DNA of 64,000 nt from assembly GCA_903813345.2 (NCBI GenBank), contig CAIIXF020000006.1, forward strand, positions 33,081,524 through 33,145,523, written 5' to 3'. The translations under genes and the position numbers were made by a program. Positions 22,031 through 34,097 of this stretch are shown here, piece by piece. This DNA is from Owenia fusiformis (Eukaryota; Annelida; Polychaeta; Sabellida; Oweniidae). The notes beneath the pieces are model-generated. The model was not told the DNA's origin and did no database searches. It saw nothing but the letters and a program-made list of their open reading frames with translations. Position 1 is the stretch's first letter. Every line of letters starts with the position of its first letter.

Positions 22031-23879
22031 TTAAGCTTTTTCCTAAATTTCTGTTTACTTTGAAATGGTTTGTTAAAATTACTTAAAATTCCAATTAAAA
22101 TTACTTAAAAATGCATTATCAACAATATGAACATTATGAGTAGTCAAAGCCATGTTATCAGGTGTATTTAATAAGTGAAGTATATGAGGAGAGCTCAATA
22201 TTTACTTTACAGGTGGATTAACTGCTGAGAGGCTCTAGAGGTCAACTGGTGGGCCTAAATGAACATACCGTATTCACCATATTAAGCACCCAGATTCAAA
22301 AATCCCTTTTATGCCATTTTATTAAGCAATCATATAGGAATGAATTTAGAGGAGGACTTTCAGAATTGCAAATGGCTTTTAAAACATTACCAAATTGCCA
22401 GTGTTGATGAGACAGTCTTAAATTTAAACAATGTTTTTTCTTTTTTCTCTTAAACCAGTAATCAAAAATTCAAATAAATGTTACATCGTCAATGCAATGG
22501 TTATCTATTGAATGGTAACAATTTCATTTGAAAAATATTTATATTTTTCATATAAATCTTTTTTGGAAAACCAGCCACTGTCTTGTCCATGATACCATAA
22601 GTTTGGAAAGAAATGAATCAAGTAATTCTTTCCCCTCCTCATTGGATAAAATGACATAAACACAATGTTCTTAGTTCTCTCAATATTGCAGTCAAAAGTG
22701 CAACAATTAGTGCAAAGGGGCCATTCAAAAATCATGGACCAGTGTCAAAATATATTTAAGTTTGGATATTTCATCAAGACTAACATATATTTTTATTTTC
22801 TCCAAAGAAACCCCCTGGATGAACATTATTTCAGCTGATATTTCTCTTGAAACGTGATGGATCTTAAAAATCTATAAGTGGGACTCCCTTTATAGAAGCT
22901 TTGAACTGAATTTACACTTCTTAATGCTGAAATAAATTTCATCTATACATTTTAAGAAAATAGTTTGTCAGAGAAGATGTTAAGCCAAATGTTGCCATTA
23001 TTAGCTCAGAAAAAGTAACAAGTTTCGAATTTACTCTCTACAGGCCTTGTTGCCCCTTTAAACAAGGAAAGTTTGGTTGATATGAAATCTAAAAAAAAAT
23101 AAAAGAAAAAGTATATTTTAAATTTTTCTATTTTGGGGGAATTTATTTTATTTTATTTTTTATTATTCTTAAACAACCAAACCATTCCCTGTGTAACTAG
23201 ATATGTTTATCTTTTTATCAAGAAAGATATACAGAAAGATCAAGGAGAAAGCTGACGAATGCCTCAAAATACATTAATATTTCTGCTTTTCAACATGAAT
23301 TTATACATCTCCTTATGAGCCTAAGGTCATCTGGGGAAAATTGATATGCCTAGCCATGTCACTTTCAGGTTAAAGATAGAGTAAAAGGCTGAGGTGCGAC
23401 CAGGTACACATGTATAACCTAATACTGATAATTTGGAATACATTTGACTTCTGTTGTTGGCTATTGCTTATTTTATTTTTATATAGTCTTGTCTTTTTGG
23501 CAGCACAGACTCTACATGGAGGTATTACCATAACAACCTTTTGAAATTTCATAGCACCATAGAATCTGAACCAACAATAAATAGATCATATCTTAATTTT
23601 TTGGTGCCATTGATTTGTATATCCATTAAATAATTTGTTCTTCTTGTTTTCATACCTACTGAAATATTTGGGGTCTGTTTGGACTAACTAAAATTCATTT
23701 AATATTCATAATTTTATTTGAAATTCACGATCTTTTTAATCAAAAGTCCTTCAGTTAAAACAACTTTTGAAATTAAATTGAAAAGTTTCATCCAGCACAT
23801 TTTCATAACAGTGGGTAGGACTAAAATGTAAGCCAAAGTGGTTTAAACTTCATAAATAAAGCAGCTTAAACTTAACCCT
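22031..23879. other. Plastin intron 1, nothing recognised
   Basis: No exon signature on either strand. A stretch near 22430-22480 (caatgttttttcttttttctcttaaaccag) resembles the arm start of the 25487-26059 fold-back and may be a fragment of the same family. Confidence 0.45.
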
Positions 23880-24045
23880 TCTAATTGGTTTTTGAGCAAA
23901 ACTTGGACTTACATAAAGCATATGCGTGTAAAATATAAACAATATTTGGGCCAATTATATTTTAGTTCCACAGACAGACATACGGATGGAGATTGGAGAC
24001 ATTTTCTATATCCCCCAAACTTTGTTCGATGGGATAATGACTTGT
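23880..24045 (+). repeat. Dispersed 3' module copy
   Basis: gagcaaaacttgg ... acaatatttgggccaatta ... cagacagacatacggatgg ... ttctatatcccccaaactttgttcgatgggataatgac. A good match to the end of the 2475-3555 repeat. Confidence 0.82.
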
Positions 24046-24574
24046 TTGTGAATAACAGTGAAAATAAATATGAAAAAAATATACATGTATATTAATTTTG
24101 ATGAATATTTTATACACTGAATTCTTGAATTGTTTCGTTGAGACATTCTTCATAAGTAATACTTGTGGTCCTTTGAGATCTCAAGGGACACATTGATATA
24201 ATATATTTATTGATCCCAATATATTTATTGATCCAATAAGGACATGATTATTGATCTGCAACCAACATATATCATTTGTTAACTCTTTAAGTTGCATAAG
24301 AAATACCAAGTATTATTTTGCATTTCATATAAAAAACTTTCCCTTCATTAACATTCTATTTAGATTGAATGTATTCGTTAGATCAAAGTTGAAGGAGTAC
24401 TTCAACAACTGATAATTATAGTAAATGAGATATATTTAACTATGGATGAGTAGTATAACATATTTAGTGATCTATATACCTAGACCTTCTAACGCAATAT
24501 AAGCCCCACTCTTCAATTCAATGGCTTCATATACCTTAAATATTCATTTGAAGTATCCCATGGCCCAACTAGAC

Positions 24575-24890
24575 AACAGCAATGCCAAAGCGTAGCAAAT
24601 CCCATCGAACAGTCATGGCTGGCAAAGTATATAGCAAAAATGGCAGCCATTTTTCAAAATGGCCACCTTCTACCAAAAGTGTCATTAGACAGTGTGCCAT
24701 GCTTATAGTATTCACATACCAAATATGAACAAAATCGCTCCACTACTTTTCGAGTTACAGCAAAAATCGTAAAATAGCGAGTAAAGGCCGCCATTTTTCA
24801 AGATGGCTGCCACGTGCTTCTCTAGTATCTACATTTCTAGCTTTATTAATGTTCTATATAATTTAAAAAGGCCACCATTTTTAAATGAGC
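24575..24890. repeat. Second, shortened copy of the 2475-3555 repeat
   Basis: Begins acaacagcaatgccaaagcgtagcaaatcccatcgaac, has one full ~140-bp unit (ccttctaccaaaagtgtcattagacag ... cactacttttcgagttac), then agcgagtaaaggccgccatttttcaagatggctgcc as in the first copy, and ends at gccaccatttttaaatgagc without the GGAC tail. Confidence 0.9.
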
Positions 24891-25486
24891 AGATGAGAAG
24901 CAAATGTGACCTAGGCATTACTGGACATATTCTAATTTTCATATAACTATTAGATACATAAGGGTGATATGAAAATTGAACCACTAAAACACATGAATAT
25001 TAAGTTAAATCGAACTTTCTACTATACCCACCATGCTATCTGACCCGAACGAACCACCTAATGGTGAAACTGGTAACTACCTACTCGCATCAAATTGCGA
25101 CACAAAATAATTTAGAGTCAAAACATTTTACCCAACAATATTCAACTCAAAACAATAAGGGCTTGAGACAAGTAGATACTAGTAGTACATACATTAGTCA
25201 TCTGATGTTTGTATTATGTGCTTATTTCGGAGACCAGAGAAAGTTGCAATTTTTTTCCAAAAAGTTGTAGGAGGGAATGCAAAAGTTGCAATCCAAAAAT
25301 AACAAAAGTTGCAAAAAGTTGCGACATACAAAAGCCCTGTGATCGGGGGGCTCTCTCATTAATAGTCACCAAAAATCGCTTCATATTCATGTCCATAATC
25401 TAGAATATTGTAACGTGTAGACATCGTGTAGACAGATAAGTTGATTACTTAGCGATTATTTCAATATTACCTGATAATGTAAAGGA

Positions 25487-26059
25487 TAGGTATCGATATG
25501 GAGAACTGGATTCAACAATGTTTTTCTCTTAAACCAATCATTGAAAACATTCTGTTAATGCGAAAATTATTTAGAAATATTTTATATAACTGTTTTTGTT
25601 AACATTTTTTGTTTTTTTAGTGCAATTGTTTTTGCTCCTTTCTACCAATTCTTGAGAATGAGATAAAATGTCTTTCCGAACCTTGTTGGAACAAAATAGC
25701 ATATACAACATGTTTTAAGACCTCTCAATATTTAAGTTATACAAAGGAATTTTTGGTTGATTTTAAATAAATATTCAAAAAATCCCCCCAAAATAGATAA
25801 AAATCAAGAAAACCCTTTTATTTCATTAACAAGATACTTTTTTAAAATCAACCAAAATTTCCTTTGTACAATTACAATATTGAGAGACCTAAACATGTTG
25901 TGTTTGTGTCGTTTTGTTCCAATGAGGTTCGGAAAGATGTTTCATTTCACTCTTGAAACATGATACCAAGAACAAAACAAGTGTTTGATGTGTTTTTTAA
26001 AACAATATAGATGAAACTATGTATATCTATTTCAAATTATATCGCCATATCGATACCCA
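25487..26059. repeat. Fold-back element, ~250-bp arms
   Basis: ggtatcgatatgg at 25489 is mirrored by ccatatcgatacc at about 26045. Inner arms gaatgagataaaatgtctttccgaacc ... agacctctcaatattt ... ggaatttttggttgatttta are mirrored by taaaatcaaccaaaatttcc ... aatattgagagacct ... ggttcggaaagatgtttcatttcactctt. The centre is near 25800. No coding capacity. Confidence 0.9.
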
Positions 26060-26084
26060 TTCTTTGTATGTGCTATGTTCTAAA

Positions 26085-28454
26085 TTACCAAAGCGATGTC
26101 GTAAAACCAGAATAAAATGACAAATTCTCGGTAAGATAAAAAGATCTGATTTTGAGTGGTCTTATCAAGGAATTTACGGGAACGAATTGACTAGAAAACA
26201 AGCTGTTGAAGTTGCGCTGTTTTGTAAAAGTTGTGCTCTGCACTGAGAGTGGCGGGAAGTTGTCATTGCGCCCAACAATGCAACTTTCTCTGGTTTCAGT
26301 TATTTGGTCAGGAAAACTGAACTGGTTCAAATTCTTTACTAAATATAATTAAATTATAACAAACTAAAGAAAAGATTCTTATACAATAACAATTACTAGA
26401 CTATACCAAAGAAAATTACCTATTCCATTCAATATATCATTTGTGGATAACCTTAAATGTGTTTGAAGTCCAATAACGCTTCGAGTAAAACTTGTTGAAA
26501 ATGGCGTCAGATATCACACTCTAAAATGTACCATCTCCTTTTTAAATGTTTCAAATGTGAAATACAAAAGTGAAAATGCACAATAGTGAGGGACTGTTCT
26601 GATGATTCTGGCATCTCAAGAACTGACTCATTTGTAAATGCTTTTTTGAAACACATGATGCTGACACACACTTTTGCCAAAAAGGTCATGAAGATTCTGA
26701 AGATTTGAACAACATAAAAAAACAAGGAAAAAGTTTGCCAAATTGAGTTTTCCTTAAAGTGAGAACATCATTAAAATAGTTGTAAATACACATGAGTGTA
26801 AGAGTAGAGCTGTCACCTACTTCCTACTTTAATTAAGATAATTATTACATGAGAATATATTTAACATCTGGGAGCAACGTATGGTAGAATATATTATGAA
26901 CAAATATGTAATCCTTACAAATAGTATATGACAACTATCTCTAACTAAAAGACTGGGTAAAGAGATTTAGATAGCCATATCTTTGATTATGATTATATCC
27001 TCACCAGAAATACAACAGTTAACATTGAAATAATTTGTTTTAGTTAAATTTTCAGGATAATAAAAATATCAATCTGGCTCTCCAAAAACATTCTTCAGGA
27101 CCCCATCTTGACACATTTTTAAATTTATTAGAGTTATTTTCTCAAAAGAAGACCTTGCTTTTCTTATTTTTACCCTATCAAAAGTGTCTTCTGCACCACG
27201 TCAGTATCTTCTGAAAAGGTATATGATGTTGTCATTCTATAATAAAAACAACATACCTCACATTAAAATTCCAGTGAGATTTTAATAATAGGCATGTATT
27301 CACCTAAGAATCCATTTGCACCAACTTGAAATGAGAAAATCATAAAAATAGGCAGCGCAACGACTTGAGAAAAAATCCTGGGGAGAACACTTAATTTCAT
27401 TGGGAAAACTCAAGCCATCCATTCTTTTCAACCTAATTTTGGTCACCCAAATTTGAAATCTTCCAAATTAGGTTTCAACATAATTTACCTTTGTTGAAGT
27501 TCTAGATCTCTTGTTTTAACCAGCAACAAATAGAAACACTAAGACTGATATTACCTTTCCTGAGCTATAAGGGCATCATCTGGTTTAACACCTTCTTCAT
27601 ACCTATTTTCTTAGTAACTTTATTTCTACACTTGAAAATTAAGTTTGGTTTATAAAAGCATTATAATTCCCTATTGCTACATAAACAGGCAGATATCTTA
27701 AAATGATCTTGTACCAAAACCATCTCCGGTCTTGCGCTTATAACATATACGAACTTACGAAGTCACAATATATTTCAAAATTCGAAAAAAGATGGCGCTA
27801 GCTATGCATATATTTCTTACCTGTATCGATTCTTAACACCACAAGAAACCTTATTTCAATGGCAAAAAAGTTCTGGCTATCTCAAATTGCAGAAATATAT
27901 ACTTCAATCTTCAGATTGACCAGTATTTCAAGATGTAAGCTATCAGATGCCATGAACATTTAAACCAGTGCATACATTTCTACATCTCTTCATTGCTGGG
28001 AACATTATCCTTTTAATATGGAATCTAGTCAAGCAATGTTGATAAATTATGAATGTTATAAACACAGTCATGTATTTGAAAGAGTCACTAGGAATTACTG
28101 TTGTGTTTGACATGTTGTTAGGTAAGAACATGTGAACTGCCAAAGCTGAAAGTTTACACCCAAGATTCATTTATATATTACTCCGTGTACATGAAGTCCA
28201 AGAAGTGGTGTCAATCAATAATACCTGACATCTTGAAATGCTGGTTAATTTAAAGATTGAAATGTATATTACTGCGAGACAGTTGGGACTTTCTGGCCTT
28301 TGGGAGAATGTTGAGAAACCCAGATAAATAAACGAAAAGAATGCTAAAATAACCAGGAATCGATTGAAGTAGGTATCTTAAGTGTATCTTAAGTGTAAGA
28401 GGCATAGAAAAATTCTCCCATGTTATAATTGTACAGGCAAAAAATGGAGACTTT
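26085..28454. other. Plastin intron 1, nothing recognised
   Basis: AT-rich sequence without exon-like segments. At 26200-26300 there is a (c)aactttctctgg/ttgtaaaagttg context weakly resembling 25225-25330 in reverse; too weak to call. Confidence 0.45.
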
Positions 28455-28990
28455 CTCAGGACTTACTCACTTCGAGAGCCATGTTAGATTTTGAAACTTA
28501 TGGCTCTCAAACGGGGAAATGGACAGCTGAATAACAGTGACCTTTTAAACACGAATTAAGTTGATCAGCTGCCTACTTTTGTTCTCTAACTATGTTATAC
28601 ATCATGATCATCCTTCCGTGCAAGTATTAGAGTGCTGAAGTACTTCCTTTTCGATCAAGACTTGTAATAGTTAGTCGAATGAATGTTTTTACTGCCAAAT
28701 TCCAATATGGCATTTTCTGCTCGGACATTTCCGTGAATCTCCAGAGGTTGTCCGAACCTAATCATTCTTAAAATTCATTTCGTTCGTTGCATATCTTGAT
28801 CAAAAAAGAAGTATTTCAGCCCTCCAATACTTGCACGGACTGGTGCTACTGATGTAAGACAGTTAGAGACCAAAAGTAAGCCGCTGAAATTTTTATTCAT
28901 ATTTTAAAGGTCACTATTACTAAGCTGTCCAAGTGCGCCGTGGGAAAGCTATTGTATCAAAATCTACATAGCTTTCGCAGGAAGTAACTC
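28455..28990. repeat. Fold-back element, ~200-bp arms
   Basis: Left arm: aggacttactcacttcgagagccatg, gttagattttgaaacttatggct, ggacagctgaataacagtgacc, ctacttttgttctctaact, ttccgtgcaagtattag. The right arm has them reversed: ctccaatacttgcacggac, agttagagaccaaaagtaag, ggtcactattactaagctgtcc, tatcaaaatctacatagct, ggaagtaactcaggac. The spacer is near 28680-28790. Diverged, non-coding. Confidence 0.88.
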
Positions 28991-29271
28991 AGGACTATAG
29001 TCCTGGCACGGGATAAGGTCATCATTAGTTCATGAATAGCAACAGTCCATAAGAGATAGCATAAACAACGATAAAACACACAGGGCTTCATGATCAGCGT
29101 AAGGCCACATTTGTGTCTGAAGAAGAAAAGCCACTACCTTAGAGGCCGAGGTCTAGTTAGACTATATCCTCTTGTCTGAAATTTTTTTGAAATTTGGAAG
29201 TGAAGTTTCCTAAAATTGATAATTGTGTGCAGGAAATTTCCTGTTTTTTCCCACAGGAGAGACATAATGAT

Positions 29272-29306
29272 CAATAGACTGAATTCTCAGGAAATTCAGT
29301 CTATTG
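29272..29306. repeat. Perfect 14-bp hairpin
   Basis: CAATAGACTGAATT, a 7-nt loop ctcagga, then AATTCAGTCTATTG. It lies in plastin intron 1, about 280 bp downstream of exon 1, within a region where gtctagt/actaga motifs also repeat (29150-29335). Confidence 0.85.
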
Positions 29307-29582
29307 GATATAGACTAGAGGTCTAGTAAGCCTAGTCTACATGTCAGAAAAATACTTTTTTTTTTCAAGGAATTGAATTTACATGTCTGTGAAATATTGC
29401 TGTACCTCACAAGTGGATATTCCCATGAACCAAAATTAATTTGTCAAAAGTTTTGAACCAGGAAGTGACATGATTTCCCTAAAATTTTGGTTTGGCGACA
29501 TGACATCCTTGTATGCACCGAAGTAGAAACTTGATTTACACATTCATTCATTCAATAGTATTTGCAGGTAAATTTTACTTAC

Positions 29583-29657
29583 TGTATTAAATTGTTCGAT
29601 GAGTTCATCAAGCTGATCAGCCTGAATCATAAGACTCTGTGTTGGTCGTCCCGCCAT
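29583..29657 (-). CDS. PLS: Plastin/fimbrin exon 1 with start codon
   Basis: 75 bp, 25 codons: MAGRPTQSLMIQADQLDELI then EQFNT, ending phase 0 at AATACA/gtaagt. It continues into VDQDGNGYIS of the next exon, giving the usual plastin start (short tail, then the helix before EF-hand 1). ATG context acaacATGG is good. No in-frame Met fits better upstream. The intron to the next exon is about 10.2 kb. Confidence 0.92.
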
Positions 29658-29894
29658 GTTGCTTGTATTGTAAATATGCAATTGGGGTGGGTCATTTGAT
29701 CACGTGACACAAAGCAAGGAGGATCGACTCCCAGGGTTCCAACTCGTTATTTTTAATATCCAAGAGATTTGTACAGTGCTTATTTCTACAGCAAAGTTCG
29801 CATGAATAACTGCAAGGAGAATGGCAAGATGGGGAAAACCCAAGGATTCGGAGAAGACATGCGTCTCTTCAATGTAAATATGTACTGACACCAC
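29658..29894 (-). promoter_or_regulatory. Probable 5' leader/proximal promoter of plastin
   Basis: Only 237 bp separate the start codon from the end of a transposable-element nest. It contains a CACGTG E-box (29701-29706) within tcacgtgac and no obvious TATA box. A 5' non-coding exon further upstream, including within the nest, cannot be excluded. Confidence 0.45.
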
Positions 29895-30240
29895 CATAGG
29901 CCAAGGGTTAAGTAATGGTAAGCCGTATATAGAAGCAGTACTGTCAACCCCTAACGATTTTCTCGCGGGACAGATTTTTTAGACCCAGTGCCCAAAATTC
30001 GCGGGATTTTGCGGGACATCTACTAAATTCGCGGGATTTTGCGAGACATTTAAGGGATTTGCATGATTGCGCTAATAGGAGATTTTTTTATCAAATTCGC
30101 GGGATTTCGCGGGACCATTCGAGGGACAAAGACCCTAATTGCGGGACAGTTAACAGGTGTACCACCAAAAACTTCATAGAGGGACAGATTTTTTAGACAA
30201 AGTGCCCTAAATTTGCGGGATTTCGCGGGACATCCACCTA

Positions 30241-30574
30241 CTCAGATCAATGTCCCTCCCAAGGTCGGGCCATATATCACTGAGACCTCGGGCATATATG
30301 CCACGATAATGACATAAACGATTTATAACATACCTATCGTGATGTAGACTGGTCAGAGAGTACCGTTTTCTTATAGAATTGACAAACAAATGGTTTGAAA
30401 ATGATTGAAAAGAGTTTAGAAAAATTGCTCGCGCAGTTTTATCTTCGATTAATTGGTTATGACGTCAGCGCCTTGACCAATCAGAAAGTTAGCGGGCGCG
30501 GGCTTTTCGAAACTTATATTGGCCCGCTGTCTTGTGTACACTTTGCACTATACACCATCATAGGTATGTTATAA
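30241..30574. promoter_or_regulatory. Promoter-like segment present only in copy 2
   Basis: This block replaces about 100 bp of copy 1. It holds TGACGTCA (30460-30467), CCAAT (in gaccaatcag), ATTGG, a gcgggcgcggg GC-rich string and cttatattgg. Inverted repeats tttataacatacctatcgtgatgta (30322-30346) and tacaccatcataggtatgttataa (30551-30574) bracket it. Promoter function is inference from motif content only. Confidence 0.35.
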
Positions 30575-30693
30575 TCAAATATAATGCACCGTTACATTGT
30601 AACTTAAATAAACGTCAACACAAAATACGCATAGGAATATTATTAAACTTTATTGTAATTTATCAAAAACAAAAACCATGCTTCAGGTGTGAT

Positions 30694-31546
30694 CCCGGGG
30701 GGTTCACTATATATAAACCTTGACGGGGATCCTCGGCTCATGTGGGGTACCTTTTTCAACGTTTGGTATGGCAATGGACCCATATTTTAGGATTTGGTAT
30801 GGGAATGCCCGGAAATTTCTGACTTCTGAGGTATGGCAATGGTCGGACTTTTGCTCTTCTGGTATGAGAATGGTCGTTGTAGATACGTTACCTAACATTC
30901 GTGGTATGGCATTGGTCCAGTAGTTGCAAATTTGAAGTTTAAAAAATGGACGCTCGATTCGAAAAGTGGTTGATTTCCAACGATTTGAAGCTTATGGTAG
31001 CGATATTTAAAGGTTAGTGCCGGTTCATTATATCGACTGATATACTGTGATTCCAATATACAGTTTTGAAGGCGGTAGACCTCGATTATTTTCCGTTATC
31101 CCTGATTTTCTCAACGGGTTTGTGGATTTTTCTGGAAATTTTTTTTATGACCCCAACTACAGTATGGCATTTGTCCTTGATTTGAGGTATGGCGATTGGT
31201 CCTGTATTTGCACATTTGTATGACATTGATCCTATATTTCATTTACTTTGAATTAAGGTATGGCATTGGCCCCATATTTGGACATTTGGTATGGCATTGG
31301 TCCTACATTTTGACATTTGGCATGGCATTGGTCCCATAATTGGACATTTGGTATGGCAATGGTCCTATATTTGGACATTTGGTATGGCATTAGTCCTAAA
31401 TTTGGACATTTGGTATGGCCTTTGGGCGTTATTTTGGTTGGTATGGGAACATATTGAAATTTGACAGATTGGTATGGGAACATATTGATATTTGAGGCTT
31501 CAGCCTAGGACCCCCGTCGAGTTTTATATACAGTGAACCCCCCGGG
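30694..31546. mobile_element. CCCGGGGGGTTCACT element, 853-bp member
   Basis: Inverted termini of about 43 bp (cccggggggttcact(a/g)tatata-aa...gacgggg..cct.gg). The 8-bp duplication ggtgtgat lies at 30686-30693 and 31547-31554. The same spot in copy 1 (about 16225-16235) has a single ggtgtgat, an empty site. The interior is a run of short units ggtatggcattggtcc-tatttggacattt, about 36 bp each, and encodes no recognisable protein. Confidence 0.96.
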
Positions 31547-31758
31547 GGTGTGATTACCGTAATCTAACACGAAATTCAAAAATTCGGAACAATACTTTGC
31601 ACTTCTGGCGTCGTGACCAACTATGAAACGCTTACCCCCATAATGTTATATATTAAAATGTACCTATTCATATACTGTAGGCATGGGCTTTCAATTGAAA
31701 GCCCATGATATGGGGGTTCGATTAATCTACATCAAATTATAGGGAATGAGGTTAATTT

Positions 31759-32654
31759 TCTAGATATGGTTTGTATAAAAAACCGGGTACCGGGTAGTAA
31801 ATCATCCGTGCTGGATTCAAACTTGGTACCCGGTCGAAAAAAACCAAAAAACGAAATATACGAATACACAACATAATTAGATCATTAGAAAACGTGTAAG
31901 ATTTGTTTTGAATTTACAAAAATGTATGGAACTTCCTTCAAAATTGAGCTAGAAGCTTCAAATAAAAAGCATTTTAAAGCATTTTAAGGCTCTTTTCTTC
32001 CTCTATCATCTTGGTCATATTTCCATTGGTAATGAAGGGGGGGGGGGGTGCGATCGCACCCCTCCTGGCTACGCCAATGACATTGTAAGACGATTTGAAA
32101 AACAAGACAAATCAATCTTACTCTATTTTCAATGGTTCGTATGTTGGTACGTGAATTGTTTTGATTATGATTTAAATCTGTAAATAGCTATCGTTGCTTT
32201 AGCAGAGAGGTGACGTGTGTTAATTTGCATGATGCAACGTGTAAGATTTTGATTATTAATCATAATTTAAGTTATCCCAATTTATGACAAAATGTCCACT
32301 GAATTGTAAATTGTTATGTCTTACAATGTCATAGGCGTAGCCAGGAGAGGGTGCGATGGTGCGATCGCACCCCCCCCCCACTAACCAATGAAAATATGGC
32401 CATAACGATAGAGGAAGAAAAGTGCCTTAAAATATGCTTTTTATTTGAAGCTTCTAGCTCAATTTTGAATCATGTTACATACATTTTTGCAAATTCAAAA
32501 CAAATCTTACACGTTTTCTCATAATCTAATTATGTTATATATTCGTATTTTTCGTTTTTTGGGTACCCGTTTTTTTTGACCGGGTACCAAGTTTGAACCC
32601 AGCATGGAGGATTTACTACCCGGTACCCGGTTTTTTATACAAACCCTTTCTAGA
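31759..32654. repeat. Internal palindrome of copy 2
   Basis: Same ~320-bp-arm palindrome as 16443-17334. The arms include accgggtaccgggtagtaaat and its mirror, and a poly-G/poly-C tract with tgcgatcgcacc at the inner part. Close match to the copy 1 palindrome. Confidence 0.92.
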
Positions 32655-33093
32655 TATCAGCGTACATTTATTGTAACTCGCGTTTACTAACATTTGCTCA
32701 GTTCTGAGATGAAGGCCACACGGGTAGTAAAAAGGCCAACGTTGGAACCGTTGTGACCTACATCCCTATTTTCGTAATTAAAATGAAAGTTGAACCCATC
32801 CCCTTTATTTTGATACCAAACAACAGCATGCTAGGTACTTAAAATTAGGTAAACTTTACTCCTCAAAAGTGCAAAAACTTAGCTTTTTATATAAGATAAG
32901 ATAATCAAAATATAGGGGATTGCAACAATTTCGGAAATTCGCGGAGGTCAAAGCCACATTTTGCGGGACTTCGCGGGACAATGCGGGACACGCGAATTAG
33001 CCTAATTTTGATCAAATTCGCGGGATAATCCCGCCATTCGCGGGACACTTGACAGCTCTGTAGAAGAGACAGGTGAACAACTCTGACTTAGAC

Positions 33094-33131
33094 TTATCCC
33101 GTTCCCGGACTATAGTCCGGGAACGGGATAA
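33094..33131. repeat. Perfect 38-bp palindrome
   Basis: ttatcccgttcccggacta is followed directly by its exact reverse complement, with no spacer. A related palindrome, ggactatagtcc followed by (t)gg.acgggataa, is at about 28986-29012, and accacggacctgaagtccgtggt is at about 36241-36265. Extrudable hairpin; possible element terminus. Confidence 0.93.
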
Positions 33132-33379
33132 ACTTAGACCACTTGTTAAGATGGAGATAATATTTAGTGTATTATTTTCAAAAAGCCATTGGGAGTTGAT
33201 AGAAAATTGATAGTTTCTAGCTCTTACCTAAGATTGAAACTCAGTCAGATGATATAGAGTGAATAATGCTGTCTAAAAGAGAGAATTTCTGAAAACCTGC
33301 AATTGCTTGGCAAGTTCATTAGTAAACAAGTGATCTGTTTGGTCACTGCTGACCTCCACCAGTGACAATCAGTTTCAGC

Positions 33380-33886
33380 CCCGGGGGGTTCACTATATAT
33401 AAACCTTGACGGGGATCCTCGGCGCATGTGGGGTACCTTTTTCAACGTTTGGTATGGCAATGGACCCATATTTTAGGATTTGGTATAGGAATGCCCGGAA
33501 ATTTCTGACATCTGAGGTATGGCAATGGTCGGACTTTTGCTCTTCTGGTATGAGAATGGTCGTTGTAGATACGTTACCTAACATTCGTGGTATGGCATTG
33601 GTCCAGTAGTTGCAAATTTGTATGACATTGATCCCATATTTCATTTACTTTGAATTAAGGTATGGCATTGGTCCCATATTTGGACATTTGGTATGGCATT
33701 GGTCCTACATTTTGACATTTGGTATGGCATTGGTCCTATATTTGGACATTTGGAATGGCCTTTGGGCGTTATTTTGGTTGGTATGGGAACATATTGAAAT
33801 TTGACAGATTGGTATGGGAACATATTGATATTTGAGGCTTGAGCCTAGGACCCCCGTCGAGTTTTATATACAGTGAACCCCCCGGG
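33380..33886. mobile_element. CCCGGGGGGTTCACT element, 507-bp member
   Basis: Same termini as 30694-31546 and nearly identical end regions, but missing about 350 bp of the interior (internal deletion). Perfect 8-bp duplication gtttcagc at 33372-33379 and 33887-33894. Orientation is the same as the 853-bp member. Confidence 0.96.
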
Positions 33887-34097
33887 GTTTCAGCTTGCCA
33901 GGCAATTGCAGATATCCATAGTTGTTGTTTTATATGCAGTATTATATGCAGTTTTTAGATAAAGATTTGAAAAAAATAATGATATAAGTTTGAAAAACAC
34001 TTTGAAGAAGATTTTGGAGAGATTTGGGAATACAATTTGATACCAGTAAGGAGAACTAGTGCCAAGACTAAAAAAATTTGAAAATTTTTCAATCCTA

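Larger units (their letters stand above)
29936..33060. mobile_element. CAGTACTGTCAA element, copy 2
   Basis: Same ends as 14210-17740 and mostly the same interior, flanked by a 6-bp duplication tagaag (29930-29935, 33061-33066). An uninterrupted version of the target, in opposite orientation, exists at 34098-34152 (gacctgtctcttctatattcagcttactattac), with a single cttcta. Relative to copy 1 it lacks the LINE, has about 330 bp of extra sequence (30241-30574) and carries the 853-bp CCCGGG element. Confidence 0.92.

Noticed and set aside
26085-26330. Minus-strand ORF MNQFSFPDQITETRESC...
   Set aside because: Shares scattered strings with 25210-25400, suggesting non-coding repeat sequence; no exon signals.
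31253-31483. ORF of ...MPYQMSKYG... repeats
   Set aside because: Comes from the 36-bp internal units of the CCCGGG transposon; periodicity explains it.
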